A stretch of 64,000 bases of DNA from Klebsiella pneumoniae (GCA_945862145.1 CAMAXE010000003.1:62001-126000), one strand, 5' to 3'. Positions 1 to 8,564 are shown, counted from the first letter of the stretch. Numbers and translations: made by a program. The notes: generated from the sequence alone by a model not told the origin.

Positions 1-453
1 GACCTGCGCTGCTGGCTGGTATATGACGCTGAGTTACCTGTCTACTTGGTCGTGAAGCACAAGGCGAGCGATGGGCAGCGAGTTGCTGAAGTGGCGCGTG
101 ATGTCATCTTGCCGTGGCTGGGAACGCGAAGCGACTACACGCTGCACGTGAATGGCAACAACATGGCCGTCATTCCGCCGGGTTTTGGCAAGGCAGCAGC
201 GGTTGCCTACTTGCTGGAACGCGAGCGCGCCGAGAACGGCACGCCGTTCACCATCGGCGCCGGTGACAGCATCAGCGATCTCGATTTCATGAAGCTCTGT
301 GACGTGCAGCTCACCCCGTCGGGCTCGCAGCTGGCGCTGGCTGCCGACGAAGGCCTGCGATTCAAGCAGGCTCTCGGGGACGGCGCGCTCCTGCTCGGCA
401 AGGCGCCGTTTGCGGAGCTGCCGTCGCTCGCCCTCGCTCCGGAGGGCTGCTGA
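1..453 (+). CDS. HAD-family phosphatase of Ter-linked cluster (5' truncated by window)
   Basis: The frame is open from the first base, so the gene starts before the window; 150 C-terminal residues are visible. The stretch GAGDSISDLDFMKLCDV matches HAD motif IV (acidic Mg-binding residues), preceded by the small-molecule-binding part of a HAD hydrolase. It is followed immediately (stop TGA then ATG) by a StiP-type phosphoribosyltransferase and a TIM-barrel C-C bond lyase. That trio is the known core of the Ter-associated pathway proposed to make a nucleoside-like metabolite, in which the HAD protein would dephosphorylate an intermediate. The family call rests on motif IV and on context, because motifs I-III lie outside the window. 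Confidence 0.75.
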   Translation, partial: DLRCWLVYDAELPVYLVVKHKASDGQRVAEVARDVILPWLGTRSDYTLHVNGNNMAVIPPGFGKAAAVAYLLERERAENGTPFTIGAGDSISDLDFMKLCDVQLTPSGSQLALAADEGLRFKQALGDGALLLGKAPFAELPSLALAPEGC

Positions 454-1539
454 ATGTTCAGCGGAAGCTATGCCGCCGGTGACGTGTCGTTCCTGCTCAA
501 GCAACTGAGCATCGAGCCGATCGCCGACGTCGAGCAGAAGGAGCGCCTGATTCAGAGCGGCCGGAAGCACTACAGCGAGGTTATTGGTATCGAGCGGCAG
601 CCGTCCGCCGAGTACCTTGCGCTGTTCGATCGGGCTGTCGAGGACAATGCGAGTTTGATGGCGCGGGATCTGTACTGGGTTGCCTTGCGTATCATCGCCG
701 CGCGGCCTGGCGGGATCACGTTGGTGTCCTTGGCGCGCGCGGGCACGCCGATGGGTGTGGCGCTCAAGCGCCTGCTGACTGAAGTGTTCGGCGTCGAGGC
801 GGCGCACTATTCGTTGTCGATCATTCGTGACCGCGGGATTGACGAGGTCGCGCTGAAACATATCTGCCACGAGCACGAACCTTCAACGATCGCATTCATC
901 GACGGCTGGACCGGCAAGGGAGCGATCGGCACCGAGCTGGCTAAGTCGGTAGCTGCATTTCGGGCTAAAACCGGATTGAATGTGTCGTCGGAGCTGTACG
1001 TACTTTGCGATTTGGCTGGCATAGCCACCGGGTGTGGCTCAACGGACGACTATCTGATTCCCTCAGCGATCCTCAATGCCACGGTCTCAGGACTGGTCAG
1101 TCGCTCCATTCTCAATGAGCAGATCGGCCCCTCTGACTTCCATGGCTGCCTCTACTACGACGATCTGGTGAAGCAGGACCGCTCGCGCTGGTTCGTCGAC
1201 CGCCTGATCGCGCAGTTGCACGCTGACCTGCCCGAATTGCGCAATTGCGCAGTGCCCGTGATTAACCGCGCAGCTGCGCGCTGTCGCTCGGAGACGCTGG
1301 TTGCCAGGCTGATGCATGACTTCGATGTTGCAGACCGCAATTACATCAAACCCGGTATTGGCGAAGCGACCCGTTCGCTACTGCGCCGGACGCCGAGGGT
1401 GCTGATTCTCAGAGATGCCGCCGCGCCGGCGGTGCGGCATCTCAAGCTGCTGGCCGATGAGCACGGTGTGCCCGTGCGCGTCGATTCCAGCCTGCCGCTT
1501 AATGCAGCGGCAATCATCAGGAAGCTATCTGATGCTTGA
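454..1539 (+). CDS. StiP-type phosphoribosyltransferase with C-terminal PELOTA-like domain
   Basis: A 361-residue protein. It opens with FSGSYAAGDVSFLLKQL, then has the family hallmarks HYSEVIGIERQPS, LVSLARAGTPMGVALKR, HYSLSIIRDRGID and FIDGWTGKGAIG; the last resembles a modified PRPP-binding loop. The C-terminal 70 or so residues, ending LKLLADEHGVPVRVDSSLP, look like the PELOTA RNA-binding fold seen in this family. Databases often name it cysteine protease StiP, but the fold is that of a phosphoribosyltransferase. It probably couples a base-like substrate to PRPP in the Ter-linked pathway. It abuts the HAD gene upstream and overlaps the next gene by 8 bp, so the three are co-transcribed and translationally coupled. 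Confidence 0.85.
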   Translation: MFSGSYAAGDVSFLLKQLSIEPIADVEQKERLIQSGRKHYSEVIGIERQPSAEYLALFDRAVEDNASLMARDLYWVALRIIAARPGGITLVSLARAGTPMGVALKRLLTEVFGVEAAHYSLSIIRDRGIDEVALKHICHEHEPSTIAFIDGWTGKGAIGTELAKSVAAFRAKTGLNVSSELYVLCDLAGIATGCGSTDDYLIPSAILNATVSGLVSRSILNEQIGPSDFHGCLYYDDLVKQDRSRWFVDRLIAQLHADLPELRNCAVPVINRAAARCRSETLVARLMHDFDVADRNYIKPGIGEATRSLLRRTPRVLILRDAAAPAVRHLKLLADEHGVPVRVDSSLPLNAAAIIRKLSDA

Positions 1540-2416
1540 CGCGTATCGTCTCGGGGCCTCGCTGTACGTTCCTGCCATTCACGACAAGGTCGAATCAACG
1601 CTCTCTGGCTTTGCGCTACCCGGCGTGCGATCGCTGATCGCATGCACCGAGGACTCGATCGTTGAGAGCGATGTCGATCGCGCACTGCGCAAGCTGGCGG
1701 ATTGCCTGCCGCGCTTGCCCGTCCGCGACGTGGGGCCGCTGCGGTTTGTGCGGCCGCGCAACGCCGAGGTGCTCGGCGAGATGTTGAAGATGCCGGCTAT
1801 CGACCGGCTGCACGGCTTCGTGCTGCCCAAGATCGATGCCGATACGCTGCCCGCATACGAGCAACAGCTCAAGGTGCACGATTTCTGGCTTATGCCGACC
1901 CTGGAAACATCGGCCGTTTTCGACCCTCTAGCCCTGCGCGACCTGCGGGAGCGGTTGCTGATGCCATCGCTGAAACGCCATATTCTGGCGCTACGGATCG
2001 GCGGCAACGACCTGCTGCGCATGCTTGGACTCAAGCGGTTGCGTGGCGTGTCGATTTACCAGACGCCGGTGGGCGCTTTGATTCCCCAACTCGTGCTGGC
2101 GTTCCGTCCGTTTGGCTTTCTGCTGACGGCGCCGGTGTTCGACCTGATCGATGACGAGGCGACGCTGGCCGCGGAAGTCGCACAGGACGTGCTGATGGGG
2201 CTGATCGGCAAGAGCGCGATTCACCCGAGCCAGATCCAGATCATCGAGCGCGGACTTGCTGTGAGCGAGCAGGAGATTGAGGCTGCACGCCAGATCCTGG
2301 CGCCACGCTGCGAGGCGGTGTTCAAGCACCATGGTGCAATGATGGAGCGCAGCGTTCATACGCCATGGGCAGAGGCGGTGCTGGCGCGGGCGTCGAACCG
2401 GGGCCCGCTGCAGTAG
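1532..2416 (+). CDS. HpcH/HpaI-like TIM-barrel C-C bond lyase (Ter-linked)
   Basis: A 294-residue protein starting at [17 protein letters not shown]. The ATG at 1532 overlaps the end of the preceding gene by 8 bp and matches the expected family start; a longer in-frame start at 1415 lies inside the neighbour and is unlikely. Features are a CitE/HpcH-like barrel with FVLPKIDAD (strand with metal/substrate ligands), a conserved [20 protein letters not shown] near the C terminus, and the usual length for the C-C bond lyase family found with StiP and HAD genes. It is predicted to cleave or form a C-C bond on a small carboxylate intermediate. It is the last gene of the cluster; a promoter for ihfB follows. 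Confidence 0.85.
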   Translation: MLDAYRLGASLYVPAIHDKVESTLSGFALPGVRSLIACTEDSIVESDVDRALRKLADCLPRLPVRDVGPLRFVRPRNAEVLGEMLKMPAIDRLHGFVLPKIDADTLPAYEQQLKVHDFWLMPTLETSAVFDPLALRDLRERLLMPSLKRHILALRIGGNDLLRMLGLKRLRGVSIYQTPVGALIPQLVLAFRPFGFLLTAPVFDLIDDEATLAAEVAQDVLMGLIGKSAIHPSQIQIIERGLAVSEQEIEAARQILAPRCEAVFKHHGAMMERSVHTPWAEAVLARASNRGPLQ

Positions 2417-2423
2417 GCCGGGG

Positions 2424-2453
2424 TTAGACGATCCGCAGAAAGTGGGCTATGAT
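2424..2453 (+). promoter_or_regulatory. Predicted sigma-70 promoter for ihfB
   Basis: TTAGAC at 2424-2429 and TATGAT at 2448-2453 are separated by 18 bp and lie about 40 bp before the ihfB start. The match is by eye to the TTGACA/TATAAT consensus. It would let ihfB be transcribed independently of the upstream Ter-linked genes. Confidence 0.5.
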
Positions 2454-2461
2454 CCGATCAG

Positions 2462-2482
2462 CTGTTTTTTCAATAAAAACAG
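2462..2482 (+). promoter_or_regulatory. Hairpin touching the ihfB ribosome binding site
   Basis: CTGTTTTT (2462-2469) and AAAAACAG (2475-2482) form a perfect 8-bp stem with a 5-nt loop. The 3' arm shares its last two bases with the strong Shine-Dalgarno AGGAGGT (2481-2487). It could modulate translation of ihfB or simply be AT-rich leader sequence. Confidence 0.35.
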
Positions 2483-2492
2483 GAGGTTAATC

Positions 2493-2795
2493 ATGACAAA
2501 ATCCGAGTTGATCGAGCGTATCTCGCTGCAGCAGAAACAGCTCTCGCCCAAGGACGTCGAACTGGCCGTCAAGATGGTCATCGAGTACATGGCAAACAGC
2601 CTGTCTTTGGGGGAGCGCATCGAAATTCGCGGTTTCGGTAGCTTCTCTCTCCACTACCGCGAACCCCGCCGCGGTCGTAATCCCAAGACGGGGGATGCGG
2701 TGAATCTCTCGGGCAAATACGTGCCGTACTTCAAGCCCGGCAAAGAAATGCGTGAGCGGGTCAATCAGAACGCCCATCAACAGATAACCGGCTGA
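2493..2795 (+). CDS. ihfB: Integration host factor beta subunit
   Basis: A 100-residue nucleoid protein that pairs with IhfA to bend DNA sharply at specific sites. [10 protein letters not shown] at the N terminus, [14 protein letters not shown] and the DNA-minor-groove arm [10 protein letters not shown] are diagnostic for the HU/IHF family and fit the beta subunit. The start is set by AGGAGGT six bases upstream of ATG 2493; an earlier in-frame start at 2442 lies in the promoter. It is followed 13 bp later by a lapA-like gene, as in many gammaproteobacteria. Upstream one would expect rpsA, but a Ter-linked cluster is there instead. Confidence 0.95.
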   Translation: MTKSELIERISLQQKQLSPKDVELAVKMVIEYMANSLSLGERIEIRGFGSFSLHYREPRRGRNPKTGDAVNLSGKYVPYFKPGKEMRERVNQNAHQQITG

Positions 2796-2808
2796 TCCGC
2801 GCGTTTCC

Positions 2809-3033
2809 GTGAGCAGAGTTTCCCGGTTCCTGGCTTTTCTTCTCGCGCTTGCCGTTGCGGCTTGGGCCTTGCTTTTCTGCCTCGCGAATCCTGTGTCCGT
2901 GCCTCTCGATGTGGTGTTGCTGCGGCTTCCGGCCGCGCCACTGGGCGTATGGGTGCTTGCGGCCTTTGTGCTGGGCGGAGTATCCGGGCTGCTGGCCTGC
3001 AGCGCCGCGCTTTGGCGCGCACGTAGGCCATGA
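2809..3033 (+). CDS. LapA-domain (DUF1049) inner-membrane protein
   Basis: A 74-residue protein with a GTG start, two hydrophobic segments (about residues 5-25 and 42-66) and the LapA/YciS signature [15 protein letters not shown]. LapA works with LapB in controlling LPS assembly in Escherichia coli. Here the usual next gene lapB is missing: the stop overlaps the pyrF start by 4 bp (ATGA). The small size and lack of the longer cytoplasmic tail of E. coli LapA fit the shorter members of the family. Confidence 0.8.
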   Translation: MSRVSRFLAFLLALAVAAWALLFCLANPVSVPLDVVLLRLPAAPLGVWVLAAFVLGGVSGLLACSAALWRARRP

Positions 3034-3758
3034 TTGCCGCAGATCCCCCGCGTGGTCCCCGGCTGGTGGTTGCCCTCGATTACCCGGATGCCGGTCAGGC
3101 GCTCGGGATGGCTGACCGGCTCGACCCCGCCTTGTGCCGGCTGAAGGTGGGCAAGGAGCTGTTCACGGCGGCAGGCCCCGCTCTGGTGAAGGCACTTTCG
3201 GCGCGGGGCTTCGAGGTGTTTCTCGACCTCAAGTTCCATGACATCCCGCATACGGTAGCGGCTGCGGTGCGTGCTGCAGCTGCACTGGGTGCCTGGATGG
3301 TCAACGTGCACGCGAGCGGCGGGCGACGGATGATGGCCGCCGCGCGCGAGGCACTGGGGCCTGCCGGGCCCGGTGTGCCGATGCTGATCGCGGTAACCGT
3401 GCTCACCAGCATGGAGCAGGCTGAACTTGCTGAGACGGGCGTCAACGTGTCACTCGAACAGCAGGTGTTGCGCCTGGCCACACTGGCGCTCGACTGCGGG
3501 CTCGATGGCGTGGTGTGTTCCGCCCGTGAAGCGTCCCTCCTGAGACGCAACCTTGGGCCAGCGCCGGTGCTGGTGACTCCCGGGATCCGCCCCGCAGGCA
3601 GTGATTCAGGCGACCAGCGGCGCACCCTTGGTCCGGCCGAGGCGATTGCCGCGGGCAGCGACTATCTCGTCGTGGGCAGGCCCATCACGGAGGCTCCCGA
3701 TCCCTCCCTTGCAGTGAGAGCCGTACTGTCCGAAATGTCCTACAGAATCGCGGAATAG
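3030..3758 (+). CDS. pyrF: Orotidine 5'-phosphate decarboxylase
   Basis: A 242-residue TIM-barrel enzyme that decarboxylates OMP to UMP in the last step of pyrimidine synthesis. Visible are [10 protein letters not shown] at strand 1, the catalytic [10 protein letters not shown] loop (Lys and Asp of the catalytic tetrad), [34 protein letters not shown] and YLVVGRPIT for phosphate binding. All catalytic positions appear intact and length is normal for the bacterial form. It is translationally coupled to the lapA-like gene by a 4-bp overlap. Confidence 0.96.
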   Translation: MIAADPPRGPRLVVALDYPDAGQALGMADRLDPALCRLKVGKELFTAAGPALVKALSARGFEVFLDLKFHDIPHTVAAAVRAAAALGAWMVNVHASGGRRMMAAAREALGPAGPGVPMLIAVTVLTSMEQAELAETGVNVSLEQQVLRLATLALDCGLDGVVCSAREASLLRRNLGPAPVLVTPGIRPAGSDSGDQRRTLGPAEAIAAGSDYLVVGRPITEAPDPSLAVRAVLSEMSYRIAE

Positions 3759-3830
3759 GCTGTGTTAGCGTGAATTCCGGTGCCATGGAGGTACCGGTTT
3801 TTGAATTTCATCAATTCATGGAGGATGACG

Positions 3831-4142
3831 ATGAACGCCATACGTTTGCTCAAGGCATGTCTGCTCGGATCCGCTCTGCTCGTACTGCCGCCGGCCCAGG
3901 CTGCGGTTGCACCCAATGCCGCTCCGGCTGCGGGTTCCGAGCTGACCCGCCCCGTCAACATCAACACCGCGGATGCGGCCACACTCGCGCAGTCGCTGCG
4001 CGGTATCGGCCGCAGCAAGGCCGAGGCGATAGTCTCGTACCGCAGCGAGAACGGGCCCTTCAAGTCCGTCGACGATCTGGTGAACGTCAAGGGTATTGGC
4101 ACCAAGACCCTGGAGCAGCTGCGCCCCTTGGTTGCACTCTGA
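3831..4142 (+). CDS. ComEA-like helix-hairpin-helix protein (exported)
   Basis: A 103-residue protein with a signal peptide (MNAIRLLKACLLGSALLVLPPAQA), a short Ala/Pro linker and a ComEA-type tandem helix-hairpin-helix domain: VNINTADAATLAQSL, GIGRSKAEAIVSYR and VKGIGTKTLEQL. Such periplasmic proteins bind double-stranded DNA during uptake. ATG 3831 is preceded by GGAGGA at 3820-3825; another ATG six bases upstream is in frame but lies in the Shine-Dalgarno. In Pseudomonas a comEA homologue lies close to wbpM, and the same neighbourhood is seen here. The 72 bp between pyrF and this gene are enough for its own promoter. Confidence 0.88.
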   Translation: MNAIRLLKACLLGSALLVLPPAQAAVAPNAAPAAGSELTRPVNINTADAATLAQSLRGIGRSKAEAIVSYRSENGPFKSVDDLVNVKGIGTKTLEQLRPLVAL

Positions 4143-4272
4143 TCGCAATGACCTGTGCCGCGGCAGATCGTATTCAGGCCTGTCCGCGGCCCTCTTCACT
4201 TCACTCGTACGCCATGGTGCGGGCGTATCGCCCACGCTTTTTCCCCCGCTCCAGCGCGCGGCGCGGGTCCCG

Positions 4273-5307
4273 ATGAACTGGGCGCTGGTACTCTCTGCGG
4301 GGCTTTGCTCCATGCTGATCAGCGGGCTGTGGCTTCGCTGCGTGCGTCATCGTCTGGTCGACGTGCCCGGTGCACGGAGCCTCCACCGTCAGCCGACGCC
4401 GACCGGGGGTGGGATCGGCGTGAGTGCTGGCATGGCGCTGTTGCCGTTGCTGGCACCCGTGTGGGGCTTGTCCGTGTTTTCCGGCATGGATGCGACGCCG
4501 TTGTTGGTTGCCACGCTCGTGCTGTCTCTGGTCGGCCTGCTGGACGATCTGCGCGGCTTGCCCGTTGGGCTGCGGCTGGTACTCCAGGGCATGTGCGCCG
4601 CGTGGGTGCTGAGTTCCATGGGCGTGGTGCCGCAGGCCGCTCCGGTCGTCGGCGCGGCAGTCTGGGTGCTTGGTTTGCTCTGGCTGGTGGGCTTTACCAA
4701 TGTGTTCAATTTCATGGATGGCATTGACGGGCTAGCCGCATCACAAGCTGCATTCGTCGGTTTCGCCAGCGCTTTTCTCGCCATGCGAGCGGGTGCTGGC
4801 GCGGATCTGCCCCTGCTCTTGGCGCTTGCTGGCGCCTCCTCCGCGGGGTTCCTCTGCTGGAACTGGCCCCCGGCCAGGCTCTTCATGGGCGATGCCGGCA
4901 GCCTGCCTTTAGGTTTCATGTTGGCCGCTCTCGGGCTTGGCTGTGTGCTGCGCGGCCTGCTGTCGATCTGGTGCCTGTTGATCCTCTGGGCACCCTTTCT
5001 CAGCGATGCCGGCGTCACGCTGCTGCTGCGTGCGCTGCGAGGCGCGGCGATCCTGCGTCCGCATCGGGAACATGCCTACCAGCGGCTCGCCACGGCACTG
5101 GGTGCACATCGCGCAGTCACCCTTGGTGTGCTTGCGGTGGATCTGTGCTGGCTGCTGCCGCTTGCCTTGCTTGCCGAGGGTCGCCCGGCGTTCGCGCCGA
5201 TCACGGCGTTGGTGGCGCTAGCTCCGCTGCTTACGGGCGTCGTCGTGGTCTCCTTGCGTTTGCCGGCTGATGGGGCTGCCGTGGAAGTGCCCGCGCGCAC
5301 TGATTGA
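4273..5307 (+). CDS. Polyprenyl-phosphate sugar-1-phosphate transferase (WecA/WbpL family)
   Basis: A 344-residue polytopic membrane enzyme of glycosyltransferase family 4, with around ten hydrophobic segments. It carries LLDDLRGLP (Asp pair), the signature FNFMDGIDGLAASQ, FMGDAGSLPLGF and the cytoplasmic loop RPHREHAYQR. It would transfer a GlcNAc- or deoxysugar-1-phosphate to undecaprenyl phosphate to start O-antigen or exopolysaccharide chains. The ATG at 4273 gives the expected N terminus; upstream in-frame sequence is not family-like. The next gene is the wbpM-like dehydratase, which would supply its donor sugar, as in the wbpL-wbpM pair of Pseudomonas. Confidence 0.88.
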   Translation: MNWALVLSAGLCSMLISGLWLRCVRHRLVDVPGARSLHRQPTPTGGGIGVSAGMALLPLLAPVWGLSVFSGMDATPLLVATLVLSLVGLLDDLRGLPVGLRLVLQGMCAAWVLSSMGVVPQAAPVVGAAVWVLGLLWLVGFTNVFNFMDGIDGLAASQAAFVGFASAFLAMRAGAGADLPLLLALAGASSAGFLCWNWPPARLFMGDAGSLPLGFMLAALGLGCVLRGLLSIWCLLILWAPFLSDAGVTLLLRALRGAAILRPHREHAYQRLATALGAHRAVTLGVLAVDLCWLLPLALLAEGRPAFAPITALVALAPLLTGVVVVSLRLPADGAAVEVPARTD

Positions 5308-5363
5308 CGAGACGGGTATACTGCCGACGTGACCCTGAGCCATTTGACGCAGGTGTGGAGCAG

Positions 5364-7379
5364 ATGATCCAAGCACCCAAGGAGCGGGAACGGCGTGCGG
5401 TACTGCACCCCGCCGTAAATTTCGTCCTGCTTCTGCTGCGGCGCCTCAAAGAGGTCCCGCGCAATCTGCGGCAGGCCTGTGTGCTGGGCCTGGACCTGAT
5501 CTCGATCCCGCTTGCTCTGGCAGCCGGCCTCTGGCTCAAGTCCGGAGCCATCAGAGCTCCCGCACTGGTTGATTACGCGGTTCTCGCTGTGACAGTGCTG
5601 TCCTCCGCGGTGATTTTCCTGCGGCTTGGCCTCTACCGGGCCATTATTCGTTTTATGGGCCATGAGGCCGTGCTCGCCGTCGTCAAGGGAGTGACCCTGT
5701 CGGCACTGGTGCTTGCGCTTGCCATGGGTCTCAGCGGCGTGCGCTTCGTCCTGTCTCTCCCCATCATCTACTGGGCTTTCATGCTGGTGTTCGTGGGCGG
5801 TACTCGCCTCGGCTTACGCAGCGTCTCCCGTAGCATGCGCACGCGTGGCTCGCGGAGGGTAGCCATCTACGGGGCGGGGTCTGCAGGCCGGCAATTGCTC
5901 ACCGCTCTCCAGCACGGAGATCAGTATGCGCCGGTCATATTCATTGATGACGACGCGCGCCTCCATGGTCGCCTGATCAGTGATGTGCCGATCGTGTCCT
6001 CCGCGATGCTTCCCCAACTTGTTTCACGCCATGATGTTTCAGAAGTGTTTCTCGCTATGGCCTCCTCGAGTCAGGAGCGTCGCCGCGAAATCATCCGTTT
6101 ATTAGCGGATTTTCCGGTACAGGTACGCTCGATACCACCCTTTGAAGACCTCATGAGCGGGCGCGCTTCCATCGGCCAGATGCGGGAAGTGTCGTTGGAT
6201 GATCTGCTGGGGCGCGAGCCGGTCCCGCCCAGGCCGGAACTGGTCGGTCAGTGCATAAGCGGCAAGACAGTGCTGGTCACAGGTGCGGGGGGCTCGATCG
6301 GATCGGAGCTCTGCCGGCAGATTCTTGCCAATGCGCCTGCCGAGCTCTTGCTTCTCGACTCGAGCGAGTACGCCCTCTACGAGATCGAAAAGGAGTTGGG
6401 TGAGTGGCTCCTCTCGACAGGCAGCCGTACACGTGTTGTTCCTCTACTGGCGTCTATCCAGGACGAGGGGCGGATGTATCGGGTGATGAGTCAGTTCCGT
6501 GTCCAGACCGTCTATCACGCGGCAGCCTCCAAGCATGTGCCCATCGTGGAATACAACGTCATTGAGGGTGTGCGAAACAATGTGTTCGGGACCTTGAACC
6601 TTGCGCGGGCTGCGATTGCCGCTGGTGTCGAGACTTTCGTTCTGGTGTCCACGGACAAGGCAGTGCGTCCAGCCAACACCATGGGTGCCACCAAGCGTGT
6701 GGCGGAAGTTATCATGCAGGCCTTGGCAGCCCAGCCCGGCGGACCCCGCTTCGAGGTCGTCCGGTTCGGCAACGTGATCGGCAGTTCTGGATCGGTGATT
6801 CCGTTGTTCCACGAGCAGATCGGGCGTGGCGGGCCGGTCACGGTGACTCATCTCGATGCCGAGCGCTTTTTCATGACCATCGCCGAGGCCGCCCAACTGG
6901 TGCTCCAGGCCGGTGCTATGGGCGGTGGCGGTGACGTGTTCGTGCTCGACATGGGGCGGCCGATACGTATTACTGATCTGGCGCGGCGGATGATTCACCT
7001 CTCGGGTCTGGAGGTGCGCGACCGCGACAACCTGAATGGCGATATCGAGATCCGGGTGATCGGTTTGCGTCCGGGCGAGAAGATTCGCGAGGAACTGGTC
7101 ACCAATGGCGAGATCAGCTCCACGGCCCACCCCATGGTCATGCGAGCGCTGGAAGATTTCGTACTCTGGCCGGAGCTGGAATCGAAGCTGCAGCAGCTGG
7201 CGGCAGCCTGTGAAAGCTACGACTGTCATCGGATAAATCAGGTGTTCGCGCTTTTCCTGCCCGGGTTTGTTCCTCGGCAGGTTTCGCTCGACCCCTTGGA
7301 TGCGGGCCGCGTGGAAACACCGTCTGCCAACGTCGCGCAGCTCACCCGGTTTCAGCGTAACCGAGGCCCCGGTGATTGA
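5364..7379 (+). CDS. Membrane-bound nucleotide-sugar 4,6-dehydratase (WbpM/PglF/CapD family)
   Basis: A 671-residue protein with four N-terminal transmembrane helices (about residues 30-160), a CoA-binding-like Rossmann domain (VAIYGAGSAGRQLL) and a C-terminal extended SDR domain starting VLVTGAGGSIGSELCRQI. The active site reads STDKAVRPANTMGATKR: the usual Tyr is Met, as in WbpM and PglF, so the TDK/M/K arrangement is normal for this family. It converts UDP-GlcNAc to a 4-keto-6-deoxy sugar. ATG 5364 is chosen; an in-frame GTG nine bases earlier is possible. It probably works with the preceding transferase. Confidence 0.9.
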   Translation: MIQAPKERERRAVLHPAVNFVLLLLRRLKEVPRNLRQACVLGLDLISIPLALAAGLWLKSGAIRAPALVDYAVLAVTVLSSAVIFLRLGLYRAIIRFMGHEAVLAVVKGVTLSALVLALAMGLSGVRFVLSLPIIYWAFMLVFVGGTRLGLRSVSRSMRTRGSRRVAIYGAGSAGRQLLTALQHGDQYAPVIFIDDDARLHGRLISDVPIVSSAMLPQLVSRHDVSEVFLAMASSSQERRREIIRLLADFPVQVRSIPPFEDLMSGRASIGQMREVSLDDLLGREPVPPRPELVGQCISGKTVLVTGAGGSIGSELCRQILANAPAELLLLDSSEYALYEIEKELGEWLLSTGSRTRVVPLLASIQDEGRMYRVMSQFRVQTVYHAAASKHVPIVEYNVIEGVRNNVFGTLNLARAAIAAGVETFVLVSTDKAVRPANTMGATKRVAEVIMQALAAQPGGPRFEVVRFGNVIGSSGSVIPLFHEQIGRGGPVTVTHLDAERFFMTIAEAAQLVLQAGAMGGGGDVFVLDMGRPIRITDLARRMIHLSGLEVRDRDNLNGDIEIRVIGLRPGEKIREELVTNGEISSTAHPMVMRALEDFVLWPELESKLQQLAAACESYDCHRINQVFALFLPGFVPRQVSLDPLDAGRVETPSANVAQLTRFQRNRGPGD

Positions 7380-7432
7380 CAGGTCATATTTTGCCGGTGG
7401 CACCACACGCACGTTTCCGAGGCTATTAGCGA

Positions 7433-8404
7433 ATGGCTGACTTCGACGTATTCAACGGCGACGCGGACGGGATCTGCTCCTTGATACAGCTTCGTCTGGC
7501 CGATCCTCGCGATGCCGTTCTCATAACGGGAGTCAAGCGTGACATTGATCTGCTTCGGCTGGTTAGAGGCGGTGCTGGTGATCGCGTGACGGTGCTGGAC
7601 GTCGCCATGGAAAAAAACCGTCAGGATCTCGAGCGTTTGCTGGAGGTGGGTGCGGAGGTCTTTTACGCCGACCATCACCACCCTGGCGACGGGGTCCTCG
7701 AGCACCCGCTACTTGTGGCTCTGATCAACACAGCGCCCGAGGTTTGTACGAGTCTTCTCGTCAATGGCTATCTGCGTGGTGCGCACGCGGCATGGGCGGT
7801 GGTTGGCGCCTTCGGCGACAACCTTGCGAGCAGCGCGCGTGCTGCTGCGGCACCGATCGGTCTCGATGAGCAACGGCTGATCGCGGCTGAGAAGCTCGGT
7901 ACGTACATCAATTACAACGGTTATGGCCCTGCGGTAGAGGATCTCCATTTCGCCCCAGAGGCACTGTTTCGGCGTCTCCGGGAGTATCCCAGCCCGTTTG
8001 ATTTCATCGTGGGTGATGCGCAGACCTTCGGTAAGCTGGAAGCGGGCTACCACGAGGACATGGCTCGCGCCTCGTTGCTGCAACCGCTCCGTGATGCGGG
8101 TCATGCTGCCGTATACCTGCTGCCGGATGAAGCCTGGGCGCGGCGGGTGAGCGGCGTGTTCAGCAATGATCTCGTCAACCTGCATCCCTCGCGGGCGCAC
8201 GCCGTTCTCACGGAAATTGACGGGGGTGATTTCTTGGTCAGTGTGCGGGCACCGCTGTCAAACCGCAGTGGTGCGGATGAGATATGCAGGCAATTTCCTT
8301 CCGGGGGCGGGCGCAAGGCTGCTGCCGGTATCAACCGCCTGCCGCAGGCCGACCTTGACCGTTTCGTGGGTGTGTTCAGCGAGCATTATTCTCCGCGCAG
8401 CTAG
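7433..8404 (+). CDS. DHH-family phosphoesterase
   Basis: A 323-residue cytosolic protein. Metal-binding motifs are FNGDADGICSL (residues 7-17), VLDVAM (Asp56) and ADHHHPGD (Asp80-His82), and the C-terminal DHHA1-like tail has FPSGGGRKAAAG, where Arg replaces the His usual in GGGHK. Relatives include NrnA-type nano-RNases, pAp phosphatases and c-di-nucleotide phosphodiesterases, so a phosphodiester or phosphomonoester substrate is expected but not defined. It is 53 bp after the wbpM-like gene and before two c-di-GMP-type proteins, which makes a signalling-nucleotide role tempting but unproven. Confidence 0.8.
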   Translation: MADFDVFNGDADGICSLIQLRLADPRDAVLITGVKRDIDLLRLVRGGAGDRVTVLDVAMEKNRQDLERLLEVGAEVFYADHHHPGDGVLEHPLLVALINTAPEVCTSLLVNGYLRGAHAAWAVVGAFGDNLASSARAAAAPIGLDEQRLIAAEKLGTYINYNGYGPAVEDLHFAPEALFRRLREYPSPFDFIVGDAQTFGKLEAGYHEDMARASLLQPLRDAGHAAVYLLPDEAWARRVSGVFSNDLVNLHPSRAHAVLTEIDGGDFLVSVRAPLSNRSGADEICRQFPSGGGRKAAAGINRLPQADLDRFVGVFSEHYSPRS

Positions 8405-8414
8405 GAGGCTGGGG

Positions 8415-8531
8415 ATGAGGCTTCCCGTGCTGTCGCTCCTCGCCCTGCCATCAGCGCTGATGGTCTGTGCCGTCCCGGCAGGCTATGATTGGACGCGTAA
8501 TCACCCAATCTGCGGGGTTGCGGTTGGGTGA
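8415..8531 (+). CDS. Possible small exported peptide
   Basis: A 38-codon frame opening MRLPVLSLLALPSALMVCAVPAG, hydrophobic like a signal peptide, with a good Shine-Dalgarno (GGAGG at 8405-8409) just after the DHH gene stop. No family is recognised and the distal part (NHPICGVAVG) is unremarkable. It may instead be leader sequence of the HD-GYP gene: ACCCAA and TTGGGT near 8504-8529 can pair across it. Confidence 0.2.
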   Translation: MRLPVLSLLALPSALMVCAVPAGYDWTRNHPICGVAVG

Positions 8532-8564
8532 GGTATGGGGTGGGAGACGGCTGGAGATGAGCGC

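Noticed and set aside
454-1539. Annotation as a cysteine protease
   Set aside because: The StiP database name is misleading; the sequence shows a phosphoribosyltransferase-like fold with a modified PRPP loop and no protease dyad that I can identify.
5304-5363. Longer start for the WbpM-like protein at TTG 5304
   Set aside because: It would overlap the upstream gene stop, and its extra residues (Arg-rich) do not resemble the family N terminus.
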